A stretch of DNA of 49,248 bases from a virus. Below, in pieces: positions 8,255 to 17,120 of the stretch. Within the stretch, counting starts at the first letter, position 1. Every line of letters begins with the position of its first letter. The position numbers and the translations under genes are program-made. Under the pieces are notes generated by a model that worked only from the letters and a program-made list of their open reading frames with translations, did not search any database and had not been told where the DNA came from. Location of the stretch: positions 1-49,248 of the IMG/VR virus record IMGVR_UViG_3300042384_000415; one strand, 5' to 3'.

Positions 8255-8499
8255 TGGAAATGATGGTATGGAATATCGTGCTGTCTTTTATGGTAGCTAT
8301 TATGGGTTTTTTACTTAAAGCTAAATTTGAAGATTTAGATAGGCTTAGTATTTTACTTAATCGAACGAGAGAGGAGATAGCGCGTGACCACATCACTCGT
8401 GCAGAAGTTAGAGCTGACATTGAAAAGATTATGGAACGGTTTGATGACGGGTTTAAACGCCTTGAAGAAAAAATTGATAAACTTGCTGAAAAGCAATAA
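8254..8499 (+). CDS. Small membrane-anchored coiled-coil protein
   Basis: The protein has 81 residues: one N-terminal membrane segment (VWNIVLSFMVAIMGFLL), then a charged coiled coil to the end (REEIARDHITRAEVRADIEKI, KRLEEKIDKLAEKQ). The start overlaps the previous stop as TAATG, so translation is coupled. The topology resembles XhlA-like phage accessory lysis proteins or T7 gp17.5-type small holin partners, but no signature is decisive and the holin/endolysin block lies 18 kb away. Confidence 0.7.
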   Translation: MEMMVWNIVLSFMVAIMGFLLKAKFEDLDRLSILLNRTREEIARDHITRAEVRADIEKIMERFDDGFKRLEEKIDKLAEKQ

Positions 8500-8514
8500 C
8501 TAAGGAGATATATC

Positions 8515-8721
8515 ATGGCAGGAAGAGGAATGGGTGCAGCAACTGGCGGTGGCGGTTGTGTTGAAAAAGGTCCTAAAAACAAGATGGTAAAGGGCACTAG
8601 CAAAACAACAGGTCCAGTGTTTTTGGCTAAAGGTGGCGATGTAAGTCCACGCAAACGTATGGCCATGGGCATGGAAGATGGTGGTAGTGCTAAAAAAATG
8701 AAAAAAGGTGGCAGCTGCTAA
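8515..8721 (+). CDS. Small Gly/Lys/Met-rich protein
   Basis: A 68-residue protein of low complexity: MAGRGMGAATGGGGCVEKGP at the start, then VFLAKGGDVSPRKRMAMG and the end AKKMKKGGSC. AAGGAG lies well placed before the ATG. The AKKMKKGG ending parallels PTKMKKGGDAM in the small basic protein at 3046, suggesting a shared motif. Such small phage proteins recur in marine podoviruses without known role. Confidence 0.65.
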   Translation: MAGRGMGAATGGGGCVEKGPKNKMVKGTSKTTGPVFLAKGGDVSPRKRMAMGMEDGGSAKKMKKGGSC

Positions 8722-9396
8722 ATGGCTACTTCAGGCACCACGGTATTTGATTTACAGATTGACGAGCTCGTAGAAGAGGCTTTTGAACGTTGCGGCATGC
8801 AAATGACCAACGGTAATCAGCTTAAGACAGCTCGCCGATCTCTCAATCTAATGTTTTTAGAATGGGCAAACCGTGGCCTGAACCTTTGGACAATTGAACT
8901 AGCCACAGCTAATTTATCCGTTGGTCAAACAGAAGTGGTTTTAGATACTGATACAGTTAACGTTTTATCGGCGGTAATTAGAGATAACTCTCAAAGTCCT
9001 CCAGTAGACATTGTTATTGACCGTATTAGCCGTGCTGAATACCTGCACATACCTGACAAAACAACGCAGTCACGTCCTGCTCAGTTATATGTAGAGCGTA
9101 CAAATGTGCCTAAGGTATACCTATACCCCGCACCTAATGCCACTAATTTGTATCAACTTAGATACTATAGAATTAAACGGATGGACGATGCAGGCGCGTA
9201 CTCTAATACTGCTGACGTTAACTTTCGCTTCCTGCCTTGTTTAGCGGCAGGATTAGCCTATTACCTATCGCTTAAATTTACTCCGGAACGCACACAAGCC
9301 TTGAAAAGCTTGTATGAAGAAGAGTTTGCAAGAGCAGCGGCAGAAGATAGGGATACAGCAAGCGTTTACTTTGTTCCAGCCGTAATGGGATATTAA
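8722..9396 (+). CDS. Head-tail adaptor, P22 gp4-like
   Basis: A 224-residue protein with FDLQIDELVEEAFERCGMQ, TARRSLNLMFLEWANRGLNLWT and a C-terminal LAAGLAYYLSLKFTPERTQAL. This is the signature of the P22 gp4-like packaged-DNA stabilisation (tail accessory) family, whose members bind beneath the portal and start tail assembly. P22 gp4 itself is 166 residues. The ATG follows the previous stop with no gap. Followed by another small neck gene and the DUF6682-like adaptor. Confidence 0.82.
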   Translation: MATSGTTVFDLQIDELVEEAFERCGMQMTNGNQLKTARRSLNLMFLEWANRGLNLWTIELATANLSVGQTEVVLDTDTVNVLSAVIRDNSQSPPVDIVIDRISRAEYLHIPDKTTQSRPAQLYVERTNVPKVYLYPAPNATNLYQLRYYRIKRMDDAGAYSNTADVNFRFLPCLAAGLAYYLSLKFTPERTQALKSLYEEEFARAAAEDRDTASVYFVPAVMGY

Positions 9397-9397
9397 T

Positions 9398-9748
9398 GTG
9401 GCATATGCATCCGGTAAATACGCGTTTGGGTTATGCGATTACTGCGGTCAGCGTTATCCCTTTAACGTACTGCGTAAAAACTGGCGTGGATTTAAAGTCT
9501 GCCCAGACGACTACGAGCCTAAAGAGCCTCAACTAGAGCCTCTACAGTTTGTAGCAGATGCAATAACCCTAGAGCAGCCTCGCCCTGATCGTGTAGAACC
9601 AATGGTTGTGTATGTAGGCGCTCCAGGGGATACGGCCTTTCAAAGCAGAGGAAGTGCAACAAATACAAACGACATGCGGCCCTCTGTTTTAGATAGTATA
9701 ATCATAGCTAGAGGGTCTGTGGGAACAGTTACGGTGGAAATAGCATGA
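9398..9748 (+). CDS. Small neck-module protein with a Cys cluster
   Basis: The 116-residue frame begins at GTG 9398, one base after the upstream stop. The N-terminus carries Cys13-x2-Cys16 and Cys35 (LCDYCGQRYPF, then FKVCPDDYEPKEP), a partial zinc-ribbon-like arrangement lacking a clear fourth ligand. The C-terminal half is Pro-rich and then beta-like. Homologues with CxxCG(Q/R) and CPDDYE are common between gp4-like and adaptor genes in aquatic phages, as I recall, with unknown function. Confidence 0.65.
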   Translation: MAYASGKYAFGLCDYCGQRYPFNVLRKNWRGFKVCPDDYEPKEPQLEPLQFVADAITLEQPRPDRVEPMVVYVGAPGDTAFQSRGSATNTNDMRPSVLDSIIIARGSVGTVTVEIA

Positions 9749-10398
9749 CATATGATGAATTAGTCACAAATATCAGGAATTACACGGAAGTAGATGCTAA
9801 CGTATTTACGACCCCCGTAATTAACACCTTCATTACAATGGCCGAGAACAGGATGCTTCGGGACATTGACTTGGACGTGTACAAGCTAGAGGTTACGGGT
9901 AACATGACCTCTGGCAATAAGTTCTTGACGGCTCCTTCAGACCTGTTGACACACCGTTACATGATGATTACTAAAGACGGAGAGCAGATATTCCTAGAAT
10001 TCCGTGACACGTCTTTTATGAAAGAATATTGGCCTGATGGCGCTGTCACAGGCACTCCTCGTTTCTACTCCGTGTGGGACCAGAACTCTTTTTACATTGC
10101 CCCTACTCCAGATGAAGCTTATGTGGTTGAAATGGGCTACATCCGCAAGCCTGCTACGCTATCTCCATTGACACCTGAAACATGGATTAGCCAAAAAGCT
10201 CCTGAAGCCCTATTGTATGCCTGCTTGATACAAGCATATAGCTATACTAAAGGCCCAGGCGAGATGACTGCTTACTTTGAGAACAGTTATAAACAAGCTA
10301 TTCAAGGTCTTGGTGTTGAACAACAAGGTCGTCGTCGTCGTGATGAGTACCGCGATGGTATGGCAAGACTTGTGGTGTCGTCACCTTCACCTAATTAA
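9745..10398 (+). CDS. Head-tail connector / adaptor protein (DUF6682-like)
   Basis: A 217-residue protein overlapping the upstream gene as ATGA. It begins MTYDELVTNIRNYTEVDANVF and contains ITMAENRMLRDIDLDVYK, FLTAPSDLLTHRYM, GTPRFYSVWDQNSFYIAPTP and PEALLYACLIQAY. This pattern (ENR-M-R-D-D, P-D-L, P-x-x-Y, APTP, PEALLYACL-A) is the DUF6682 / phage adaptor family associated with the neck. It probably forms or joins the ring between portal and tail hub. Confidence 0.8.
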   Translation: MTYDELVTNIRNYTEVDANVFTTPVINTFITMAENRMLRDIDLDVYKLEVTGNMTSGNKFLTAPSDLLTHRYMMITKDGEQIFLEFRDTSFMKEYWPDGAVTGTPRFYSVWDQNSFYIAPTPDEAYVVEMGYIRKPATLSPLTPETWISQKAPEALLYACLIQAYSYTKGPGEMTAYFENSYKQAIQGLGVEQQGRRRRDEYRDGMARLVVSSPSPN

Positions 10399-10407
10399 GG
10401 ATTATAA

Positions 10408-10839
10408 ATGGCTATTATTCAAGCAATGTGCAATTCCTTTAAAAAGGAAGCCTTACAAGGGCTGCATAACTTTGATGTGGTTGGAGGAGATACGTTTAAG
10501 CTTGCTCTGTATACCAATGCAGCTGATTTATCCGCAGCTACTACGGTATACACTGCATCGGGTGAAGTGGCAGCCAGTGGCAGCTACGTAGCAGGCGGAG
10601 GCGCGCTTGTCAATGGCGGCGTAACCTACACAGGAACGACAGCGTTTGTTAATTTCGAAGACCTATCTTTTACAGGAACCACTATTACGGCGTTTGGCGC
10701 TTTGATATACAACTTCTCTAAAGGCAATAGGGCAGTGGCCGTTCTCAATTTTGGTGCAAATAAAACTTCAATAAGTAGCACATTTACTGTAAGATTTCCA
10801 CCTGACAACGCAACTAGCGCAATTATTAGGTTTGATTAA
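10408..10839 (+). CDS. Small virion protein, paralog A
   Basis: A 143-residue, mostly beta protein with a helical N-terminus, MAIIQAMCNSFKKEALQGLH. It contains FKLALYTNAADLSAATTVY and ends in FTVRFPPDNATSAIIRFD. It is about half identical by eye to the protein encoded at 11129, which lies two genes downstream. This family (MA-x-x-Q-A-x-C-x-S-F-K-x-E, then LALYT) is widespread in aquatic phages and usually annotated as a structural protein. Probably tail or fibre associated. Confidence 0.75.
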   Translation: MAIIQAMCNSFKKEALQGLHNFDVVGGDTFKLALYTNAADLSAATTVYTASGEVAASGSYVAGGGALVNGGVTYTGTTAFVNFEDLSFTGTTITAFGALIYNFSKGNRAVAVLNFGANKTSISSTFTVRFPPDNATSAIIRFD

Positions 10840-10842
10840 TTA

Positions 10843-11127
10843 ATGCAGATATCCGCACACACAGGATTAGGGCAACTAGAAGTACGTACGACGAGCAGGC
10901 GTGGTTTTACTCCGGCTGAAATAGCGGATAAAGCCGTGCAAAAAATATTGTTTGTAGGCGAAAACCTTCATCCTGCAATTAAAGAACAAGCTATTGCTTA
11001 TCAAGACCAGATAAGGGTTATTCTGGAGTACTACATTAAAGAAGCAATTAAATCGGATAGAACAACCTTAATCAATTTACTTAATTCCTCCGGCCATCCG
11101 GAACTAATACCATTATTGGAGATATAA
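10843..11127 (+). CDS. Conserved 94-residue phage protein
   Basis: Starts MQISAHTGLGQLEVRTTSRRGF, followed by TPAEIADKAVQKILFVG, a helix with PAIKEQAIAYQDQIRVIL and the segment EAIKSDRTTLINLLNSSGHP. I recognise this as a small conserved protein common in T4-like cyanophages and in marine podoviruses, near neck and fibre genes; its function is unknown. It sits between two paralogous genes (10408 and 11129), so the three form a repeated-unit-like cluster. Confidence 0.75.
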   Translation: MQISAHTGLGQLEVRTTSRRGFTPAEIADKAVQKILFVGENLHPAIKEQAIAYQDQIRVILEYYIKEAIKSDRTTLINLLNSSGHPELIPLLEI

Positions 11128-11128
11128 C

Positions 11129-11563
11129 ATGGCTATTTCTCAGGCTATTTGCGACAGTTTCAAACAAGAGTTGTTTGAGGCCGTGCATAACTTTTCTGCC
11201 CCAGGTGGCAACACTTTCTTTTTAGCGTTGTACACGTCTGCTGCAGACATTGGCGCAGCTACAACAGCTTACACATCCGCAGGCGAAGTATCGTCTACAG
11301 GCACTAATTATCCTGCAGCAGGTAGTGCATTGACCAGTTTGGGCGTAGGCCTTGCTAGTTCAACAGCATTCTTGGATTTCGCTGACCTTACATTCCCTAA
11401 CGTTACATTAACAGCCCGTGGCTGCTTAATCTATAACAACACGGAAGCAGGCAAGTCAGTTGCAGCGTTTGACTTTGGCTCTGATAAAACAGCTACAGAC
11501 GGTGACTTTACGGTCATCTTCCCAGCGGCTACTGCCACTACTGCGGTTATCCGTTTAGTATAG
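11129..11563 (+). CDS. Small virion protein, paralog B
   Basis: A 144-residue protein matching the one at 10408 along its whole length: MAISQAICDSFKQELFEAVH, FLALYTSAADIGAATTAYTS, AGEVSSTG, LIYNNTEAGKSVAAFDFGSD and FPAATATTAVIRLV. The shared ending and similar length point to tandem gene duplication followed by divergence. Virion surface or tail location is likely by family context. Confidence 0.75.
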   Translation: MAISQAICDSFKQELFEAVHNFSAPGGNTFFLALYTSAADIGAATTAYTSAGEVSSTGTNYPAAGSALTSLGVGLASSTAFLDFADLTFPNVTLTARGCLIYNNTEAGKSVAAFDFGSDKTATDGDFTVIFPAATATTAVIRLV

Positions 11564-11564
11564 T

Positions 11565-11942
11565 ATGCCTTTAGTAGTCTCGGATAGAGTCAGGGAAGTA
11601 ACAGTGGTGTCGGGCACAGGCCCGGCCACTCCTACTGGCGCCTTCTCTGGATACGTATCGTTTGCTGATGCCATCGGTGACGGCAATACTACTTACTACA
11701 CGATTACAGACAACGTCAACTTTGAATGGGAAGTGGGCGTAGGCACACTAGTAGGCGGTTCTCTTGACCGTCAAATCATTCTTAAAAGCTCCAATAACAA
11801 TCTTATTGTGGACTTTGCCCCAGGTTCTAAGGAAATGTTTTGTACCCTTCCTGCAGAACGGGCTGTAATGAACAATCCCGACGGCTCCCTTATTTATGAC
11901 CCTGCTGGGTCAGCCATTTTATACGCAATTGCATTGGGCTAA
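11565..11942 (+). CDS. Small structural protein, fibre-module type
   Basis: A 125-residue beta-rich protein: MPLVVSDRVREVTVVSGTGP, then GYVSFADAIGDGNTTYYTI, EWEVGVGTLVGGSLDRQIIL and SSNNNLIVDFAPGSKEMFCTLPA. This is a well-known repeat unit in cyanophage and prophage fibre modules ('R-x-x-I-L-x-S-S-N-x-x-x-x-V-x-F-x-x-G-x-K-x-V-F'), often preceding long fibres. Here it stands alone as one domain. Confidence 0.78.
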   Translation: MPLVVSDRVREVTVVSGTGPATPTGAFSGYVSFADAIGDGNTTYYTITDNVNFEWEVGVGTLVGGSLDRQIILKSSNNNLIVDFAPGSKEMFCTLPAERAVMNNPDGSLIYDPAGSAILYAIALG

Positions 11943-11944
11943 TC

Positions 11945-12259
11945 ATGTCGACTTTTAAAAGTAATGCGACCAGGAATTTAGGAGCTACTCCTACCACTTT
12001 ATACACGGCTATAAGTGGTACAGTAGTGATCGGTCTAAACGCCGCAAACGTTTACGCCACCGAATTACCTATTGACGTCTGGCATAAAAGAGGTTCTAAT
12101 AACACCTATATCCTTAAGCAGTTCCGGGTAGGTCCAGGTCAAACTGAAGAGCTCATGAAAGGCAATAAGATAGTGTTAGAAACAGGGGATGAATTAGTTG
12201 CGTCCACTGCCATCAGTAATGGGTTTGATATCCTAGTTTCAGTGCTGGAAGGGGTCTAG
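11945..12259 (+). CDS. Small fibre-module protein
   Basis: A 104-residue protein starting MSTFKSNATRNLGATPTTLY. It has alternating hydrophobic strands (VVIGLNAANVYATELPIDVW, NTYILKQFRVGPGQTEELMK, KIVLETGDELVA). The pattern resembles small conserved virion proteins found beside the 125-residue type in cyanophage fibre clusters. Starts two bases after the upstream stop. Function unknown. Confidence 0.68.
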   Translation: MSTFKSNATRNLGATPTTLYTAISGTVVIGLNAANVYATELPIDVWHKRGSNNTYILKQFRVGPGQTEELMKGNKIVLETGDELVASTAISNGFDILVSVLEGV

Positions 12260-12260
12260 T

Positions 12261-12494
12261 ATGAGTGGCTTTTACGAAGGTACAGATCTAGCAAATAAAA
12301 CCTTTTATGGTTTTAGGTTATTTCAAAATACCGGTGATTTAAACGTAGATGTTATTAGCGGTAATGGCGTAGTTTCACTCCCTGAGCCAGGATATATCAT
12401 TGGACCTAATGAGTATCAGGCATGGGTTTGGTCAACAGGTACCTATCAGTTCCAATGGGGAGCTAAGGGTCATTTAGAGATGGTGTTCATATGA
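12261..12494 (+). CDS. Small hypothetical fibre-module protein
   Basis: A 77-residue protein rich in Gly, Tyr and Phe (MSGFYEGTDLANKTFYGFRL; ending FQWGAKGHLEMVFI). It overlaps the long fibre gene by four bases (ATGA), so the two are probably made together. No family recognised; a small fibre chaperone or attachment protein is possible but unproven. Confidence 0.6.
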   Translation: MSGFYEGTDLANKTFYGFRLFQNTGDLNVDVISGNGVVSLPEPGYIIGPNEYQAWVWSTGTYQFQWGAKGHLEMVFI

Positions 12495-15400
12495 CGACAA
12501 TTGTAGATTTAGGTAAGTTAAGATTTTATTGGGCAGGCAACTATGATGAAGCTACCCAATATGAATTAAACGACGTAGTTCGATACGGCGGTAACGTTTA
12601 TGCGTATATTAACGTAGTACGGACTATCGGTACTATTCCTACGGATGTTACGTACTGGGCCCTCATGGTTGAGGGCATTAACTTTATTGGTGAATGGACT
12701 GACGCAACGCAGTACTTCATTGGCGATGCAGTTGCCTACGGTTCTACCGTATATGTAGCTCTAGTCGATAACATCGATGTTCAACCTGATACTAACCCGT
12801 CTACTTGGTCACAATTCGTTGAAGCTATTCAATGGGAAGGTGATTATGTAGCTACTACAACATACCAACCAAACGACGTAGTTAAATACGGCGGTAGCGC
12901 ATTTATTGCAATTCAAACAACGAACAACAACGACCCAACAAACACTACATACTGGCAACAGTTTGTAACTGGTATTTCACCAGAAGGTGTCTATAACAAT
13001 ACAACAGCCTATGTGCCAAATGATATTGTTGCTTATGGCGCAAATCTATACATAGCTACCGCAAACACGACAGGTAATCTACCTATCAATACCGGTTTCT
13101 GGCAACCGTTCATCTCCGCATTTGAAAATCGCGGTGCATGGGCAACAAGTACCTTATATTATGAAAATGATTTAGTTCAGTACGGTGCATATACCTATGC
13201 ATGTCAGATACAAAACACATCAGGTGTATTCGCAACTGACCTAGCTGCAGGCAAGTGGTCAGTATTTGTAACCGGTCTACGTCAACGCGGTGAATGGGTT
13301 ACAGGTACACAGTATCTACCCTATGATATCGTTACTTATGGCGGCAATACATATTCATGCCTGATATTAAACAACTCAGGTACCTTCGCGACTGACTTAG
13401 CCGCTGGTAAATGGGAAATCTTTAACGGCGGTATTCGTTGGAGAGGCGCATGGACACCTACAACACAGTATTTAGTTAACGATTTAGTGCGAAACGTAGG
13501 CTCAACCTACATTGCAACGGAAGACTTTACTTCAGGATCTAACTTTAGCGTTGAATACGATGCAGGTAAGTGGGTGTTCTTTGCTCAAGGTGGCGCGGAT
13601 ATTCTTCCGGTAATTACACCAGGCTTAGAAGGCTACTCTTTATCAGTAGCTTCTAACGGTATTGATATTGAGTGGATAAATGCCTCTGGTTCAGATAACG
13701 TCTACTATGTATCTGTAGATGGCGACGATGCCAACCCAGGTACAAGCTTGGCCTTACCTTTCGCAACTATTCAAGCTGCCGTTGCGGCCGCTTCAGCAGG
13801 TAATGCCACAATCTTTGTTAAAACGGGTACATACAGTGAAGCATTGCTTCCGATTGTAGTTCCTCCAAACACAGCGATTGTAGGGGATAATCAACGTACA
13901 GTTAACGTTCAACCTGCTGCTGGTTTGGCTGCAGATGGCATAACACCTAATGCTCAGTCAACAATGTGGGCAATGTCAAACGGTTCTATATTGAACAAAA
14001 TGACATTTAAAGGTATGACGGGTTGGGTTCCAGGATCTGTCCCTGCGGATATTACAACCTCTGTAATTAAGGGTGTTGTAGTAGGTTTCAATCCAGCTTC
14101 TCCAGTCACATCTAAATCACCATATGTTCTAGAATGTGCTGCTATATGTACAGGTGCTGTTGGCGCATACGTAGATGGTGACGTACATGCAACAGGCTTT
14201 AAGTCCATGTTGTTCCACGGGTACACCATAATCAGTGATAACGGTATAGGTTACTATGTTAGAGACCAAGGTAAAGCTGAGATTGTTTCTTGCTTTACTT
14301 ACTATTGCTATTTTGGCTATGCCACAACTGGCGGTGGTTTTATCCGCGCATTGAATGGTAATAACAGCTACGGTACATGGGGCGTACAGTCCTCTGGTTA
14401 TGACGTAGATGAAGTTCCCGTAACAGGTACGTTATATGGTATTCAACTTCAAACTACTACAGACCCTATTAATATAGGCTTTGCACCGGGCAGTACGGTA
14501 ACAGGTGAAACGTCAGGTGCGGTTGCTACTGTAACTAACTTACAGGCTTCAGCCGGTAAGGTATACGTTAATTATGGTTCAGGATCTGTTCCTTTTGTTA
14601 ATGGTGAAACTATCAATGATGGAGTAGGCAACACTTTAGTTATAGCAGGCGGAGGCGTAACCGGTCAAAAAGGCATGTTATTAGTTGTAGATAACCTTAC
14701 TGCAGAGCCTTTGCAAGGTGCAAGTATTCAATTAACAGGTGATCCATACTCTTACGTTATTCAGTCTGTATCAGGTACGTATGTGGATACGTCAAGCGTG
14801 ATGTTTATTGCATTGGCCCAAGAAAAACCAGATCCATCTCCGGATAACACAGGCATATCGATCCGCTATCTATATTCACAAATTCGCTTAACAGGGCATG
14901 ACTTTTTGGATATTGGTACTGGTGGTGTTGTCACTACTAACTACCCAAATAATCCACTACAGCCTCCTGCACAAGGCAATGAAGTTGACGAGATATTCCC
15001 AGGCCGTGTTTACTATGTGTCTACTGACCAAAACGGTAATTTCCGTGTAGGTGAGTATTTCACTGTAGACCAAGGTACGGGTACTGCAACCTTAAATGCC
15101 AACGCGTTTAACTTGTCTGGTTTGACATCATTACGTTTAGGATCTATTGGTGCGCAATTAGGTGAGCAGATTAATGAGTTCTCATCTGATGCTACTTTAG
15201 GCGGAGATAATCCAACTAACGTAGCTGTTCCAACTGAGTATGCGGTTAAAACGTATGTTGATACACGTGTACCACAGGCTCTACCTACCTCTGTAGGAAA
15301 CGAAGGGGAGGTACTTACAAGTAATGGTTCGACAGTTTCATGGGCTTTAGCGATTGCTGATCAAACAGATAATTCCGGTAAATACTTAACCACTAACGGT

Positions 15401-15718
15401 ACTACAACCTCATGGAATACAATATCAGTTACACCACAGTGGACTACTAAATCAGCAAACTACACTGCGGTGGCTGGAGATAACTTGTTCTGTAATACAT
15501 CATCAGGTATATTTACAATAACTTTGCCTGCCACACCAGCAGTCAACAGCAGCGTTAGAATTGTAGATTTAGCAGGTACGTTTAACTCCAGGCCCTTAAA
15601 CGTTGCTAGAAATGGGGAATTACTGATGGGTTTAACTCAAGATATGAGTCTAAACGTGGTTAATGCGTCTATTACTTTAGTATACTCTGGCTCTACATAC
15701 GGCTGGCGCTTGGTCTAA
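12491..15718 (+). CDS. Large tail fibre/spike: seven CBM-like repeats plus beta-helix
   Basis: A 1075-residue protein. Residues ~13-372 hold seven repeats of about 50 residues with the consensus G-x-W-x-x-x-T-x-Y-x-x-x-D-x-V-x-Y-G-x-x-Y-x-A, for example EWTDATQYFIGDAVAYGSTVY and AWATSTLYYENDLVQYGAYT. This pattern matches chitinase-type carbohydrate-binding modules (ChtBD3/CBM5-12-like). From ~410 a beta-helix begins with YYVSVDGDDANPGTS and PFATIQAAVAAA, typical of pectin-lyase-fold fibres. Near the C-terminus NVAVPTEYAVKTYVDTRV resembles fibre tip segments. Likely binds, and perhaps shapes or degrades, host surface glycans; no catalytic residues could be assigned. Confidence 0.85.
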   Translation: MTTIVDLGKLRFYWAGNYDEATQYELNDVVRYGGNVYAYINVVRTIGTIPTDVTYWALMVEGINFIGEWTDATQYFIGDAVAYGSTVYVALVDNIDVQPDTNPSTWSQFVEAIQWEGDYVATTTYQPNDVVKYGGSAFIAIQTTNNNDPTNTTYWQQFVTGISPEGVYNNTTAYVPNDIVAYGANLYIATANTTGNLPINTGFWQPFISAFENRGAWATSTLYYENDLVQYGAYTYACQIQNTSGVFATDLAAGKWSVFVTGLRQRGEWVTGTQYLPYDIVTYGGNTYSCLILNNSGTFATDLAAGKWEIFNGGIRWRGAWTPTTQYLVNDLVRNVGSTYIATEDFTSGSNFSVEYDAGKWVFFAQGGADILPVITPGLEGYSLSVASNGIDIEWINASGSDNVYYVSVDGDDANPGTSLALPFATIQAAVAAASAGNATIFVKTGTYSEALLPIVVPPNTAIVGDNQRTVNVQPAAGLAADGITPNAQSTMWAMSNGSILNKMTFKGMTGWVPGSVPADITTSVIKGVVVGFNPASPVTSKSPYVLECAAICTGAVGAYVDGDVHATGFKSMLFHGYTIISDNGIGYYVRDQGKAEIVSCFTYYCYFGYATTGGGFIRALNGNNSYGTWGVQSSGYDVDEVPVTGTLYGIQLQTTTDPINIGFAPGSTVTGETSGAVATVTNLQASAGKVYVNYGSGSVPFVNGETINDGVGNTLVIAGGGVTGQKGMLLVVDNLTAEPLQGASIQLTGDPYSYVIQSVSGTYVDTSSVMFIALAQEKPDPSPDNTGISIRYLYSQIRLTGHDFLDIGTGGVVTTNYPNNPLQPPAQGNEVDEIFPGRVYYVSTDQNGNFRVGEYFTVDQGTGTATLNANAFNLSGLTSLRLGSIGAQLGEQINEFSSDATLGGDNPTNVAVPTEYAVKTYVDTRVPQALPTSVGNEGEVLTSNGSTVSWALAIADQTDNSGKYLTTNGTTTSWNTISVTPQWTTKSANYTAVAGDNLFCNTSSGIFTITLPATPAVNSSVRIVDLAGTFNSRPLNVARNGELLMGLTQDMSLNVVNASITLVYSGSTYGWRLV

Positions 15719-15735
15719 TATAAAGGTAAGTAAAT

Positions 15736-17112
15736 ATGTCAAACTTAGCACAATTCGTAGGGTATAGAGAAATACCGTTAGTACCAACATACAGCGAGCC
15801 AGCGTTTTGTACTTCTGGGTACGGACAACAGGCAGTTATGACGTACAACCAGGCATCGCAAATGATGTCCTTTCCTCAGTGGCCTGGCGGAGAAATGGAA
15901 ACTTCTTCTTATTTCAATCAAAACTGGAATAGCCAACCCTCTTCAAACAATGGTTGGCAATATGCAGGCACTACTTTAACCGGTATGCACGGGCATATGT
16001 TTACAAATGCTACAATTAGTTCAGAAACTTTGACAGCCTCTTCTATGTCTATAACTGGGGTGAATCAACCTAGCGGATCCATATATGGTTGTTTAAATAG
16101 TCAATCAACTGGAATTTGGGTTAATAAAACAAAGCGGGATAATTTATGTATCCAGCGGGCTAATAACGCTTCGGACTACAGTTCATATATAAGCACAACC
16201 CAGATTTCAACTGTTGGATATGGAGCTTTTTTTACGCCAATATCGTCTACCAGAGATTTTAGTGGGTACGGAAATGGCCCTACAAATGGATATAACACCA
16301 CAAGATCTTATGGTTGTGTGGGGTACAACGAAACTACAAAAATGTGGGTTATTGCGGCAAATGCTGCAAACGGGGCGGGGGCAACTATAAATGTTTATAA
16401 AAACATTAACCCACCTACTTTAGCTAATACAAACGACCAGACATTTTGGAATCAATTTAATCACAGCTCTAAAATTACTATCACGTTTACAACGCCAAGT
16501 GTTACAGCAACACATGATTACCAGCATTATAAATTAATTCCTTTGGATAACGGGGATATTGCCCTGGTATGGAAGCAAGAAGGAACTTCTATCCGTTATT
16601 TTATGTTTGTAGGCAATGCTGGAGTTAACTCTACGTCATGGACATTTTCTGGAACGGCCTTACTTACTATAAACACAACCACTTCATATCATGACAGTGA
16701 CTGGGTTAACCACGATTTCATGCCAGCAATGATGTCTCCAGACGGTAAATACGTATTTGTTTGGACTCAATATTATTATTATCAAACTGGTATATGCGGT
16801 ATGGCAATAAGAGTATCTGATGGTGCTGTCAGGTATATTAACTTTGCAGATTCTAGCGATTCTTACGCCCCTGTTTTTTTACGAAAAAATACTTTGTGCC
16901 TTGGGTATAGCGTTAATGCGGACAGTGGACGTGGTCAATCTTTGTATCATTATGATCTTGATAATATGTTTGTACGAGTTGCTACAAACTACGGAAACAT
17001 AACTAACTATAAAGTAGAAGCTAACATTGAGTCGCAATACACATCTACATGCTACCCAATGATTTGGCAACAAACAAACTATCTACCTAACTTTATCCGT
17101 GGCGTTTTTTAA
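15736..17112 (+). CDS. Putative adhesin / receptor-binding protein, paralog 1
   Basis: A 458-residue Asn/Ser/Thr/Tyr/Trp-rich protein of low charge. It shares a full-length framework with the next gene: GIWVNKTKRDNLCIQR, VGYNETTKMWV, a PLDNG strand, GVNSTSWT, DGKYVFVWTQYYYY and a final STCYPMIWQQ before a short tail ending RGVF. The repeated beta-strand-like blocks could form a beta-propeller or similar, but this is inference. Position directly after the long fibre suggests an adhesin or receptor-binding tip. Family not recognised. Confidence 0.7.
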   Translation: MSNLAQFVGYREIPLVPTYSEPAFCTSGYGQQAVMTYNQASQMMSFPQWPGGEMETSSYFNQNWNSQPSSNNGWQYAGTTLTGMHGHMFTNATISSETLTASSMSITGVNQPSGSIYGCLNSQSTGIWVNKTKRDNLCIQRANNASDYSSYISTTQISTVGYGAFFTPISSTRDFSGYGNGPTNGYNTTRSYGCVGYNETTKMWVIAANAANGAGATINVYKNINPPTLANTNDQTFWNQFNHSSKITITFTTPSVTATHDYQHYKLIPLDNGDIALVWKQEGTSIRYFMFVGNAGVNSTSWTFSGTALLTINTTTSYHDSDWVNHDFMPAMMSPDGKYVFVWTQYYYYQTGICGMAIRVSDGAVRYINFADSSDSYAPVFLRKNTLCLGYSVNADSGRGQSLYHYDLDNMFVRVATNYGNITNYKVEANIESQYTSTCYPMIWQQTNYLPNFIRGVF

Positions 17113-17120
17113 GGAAAATT

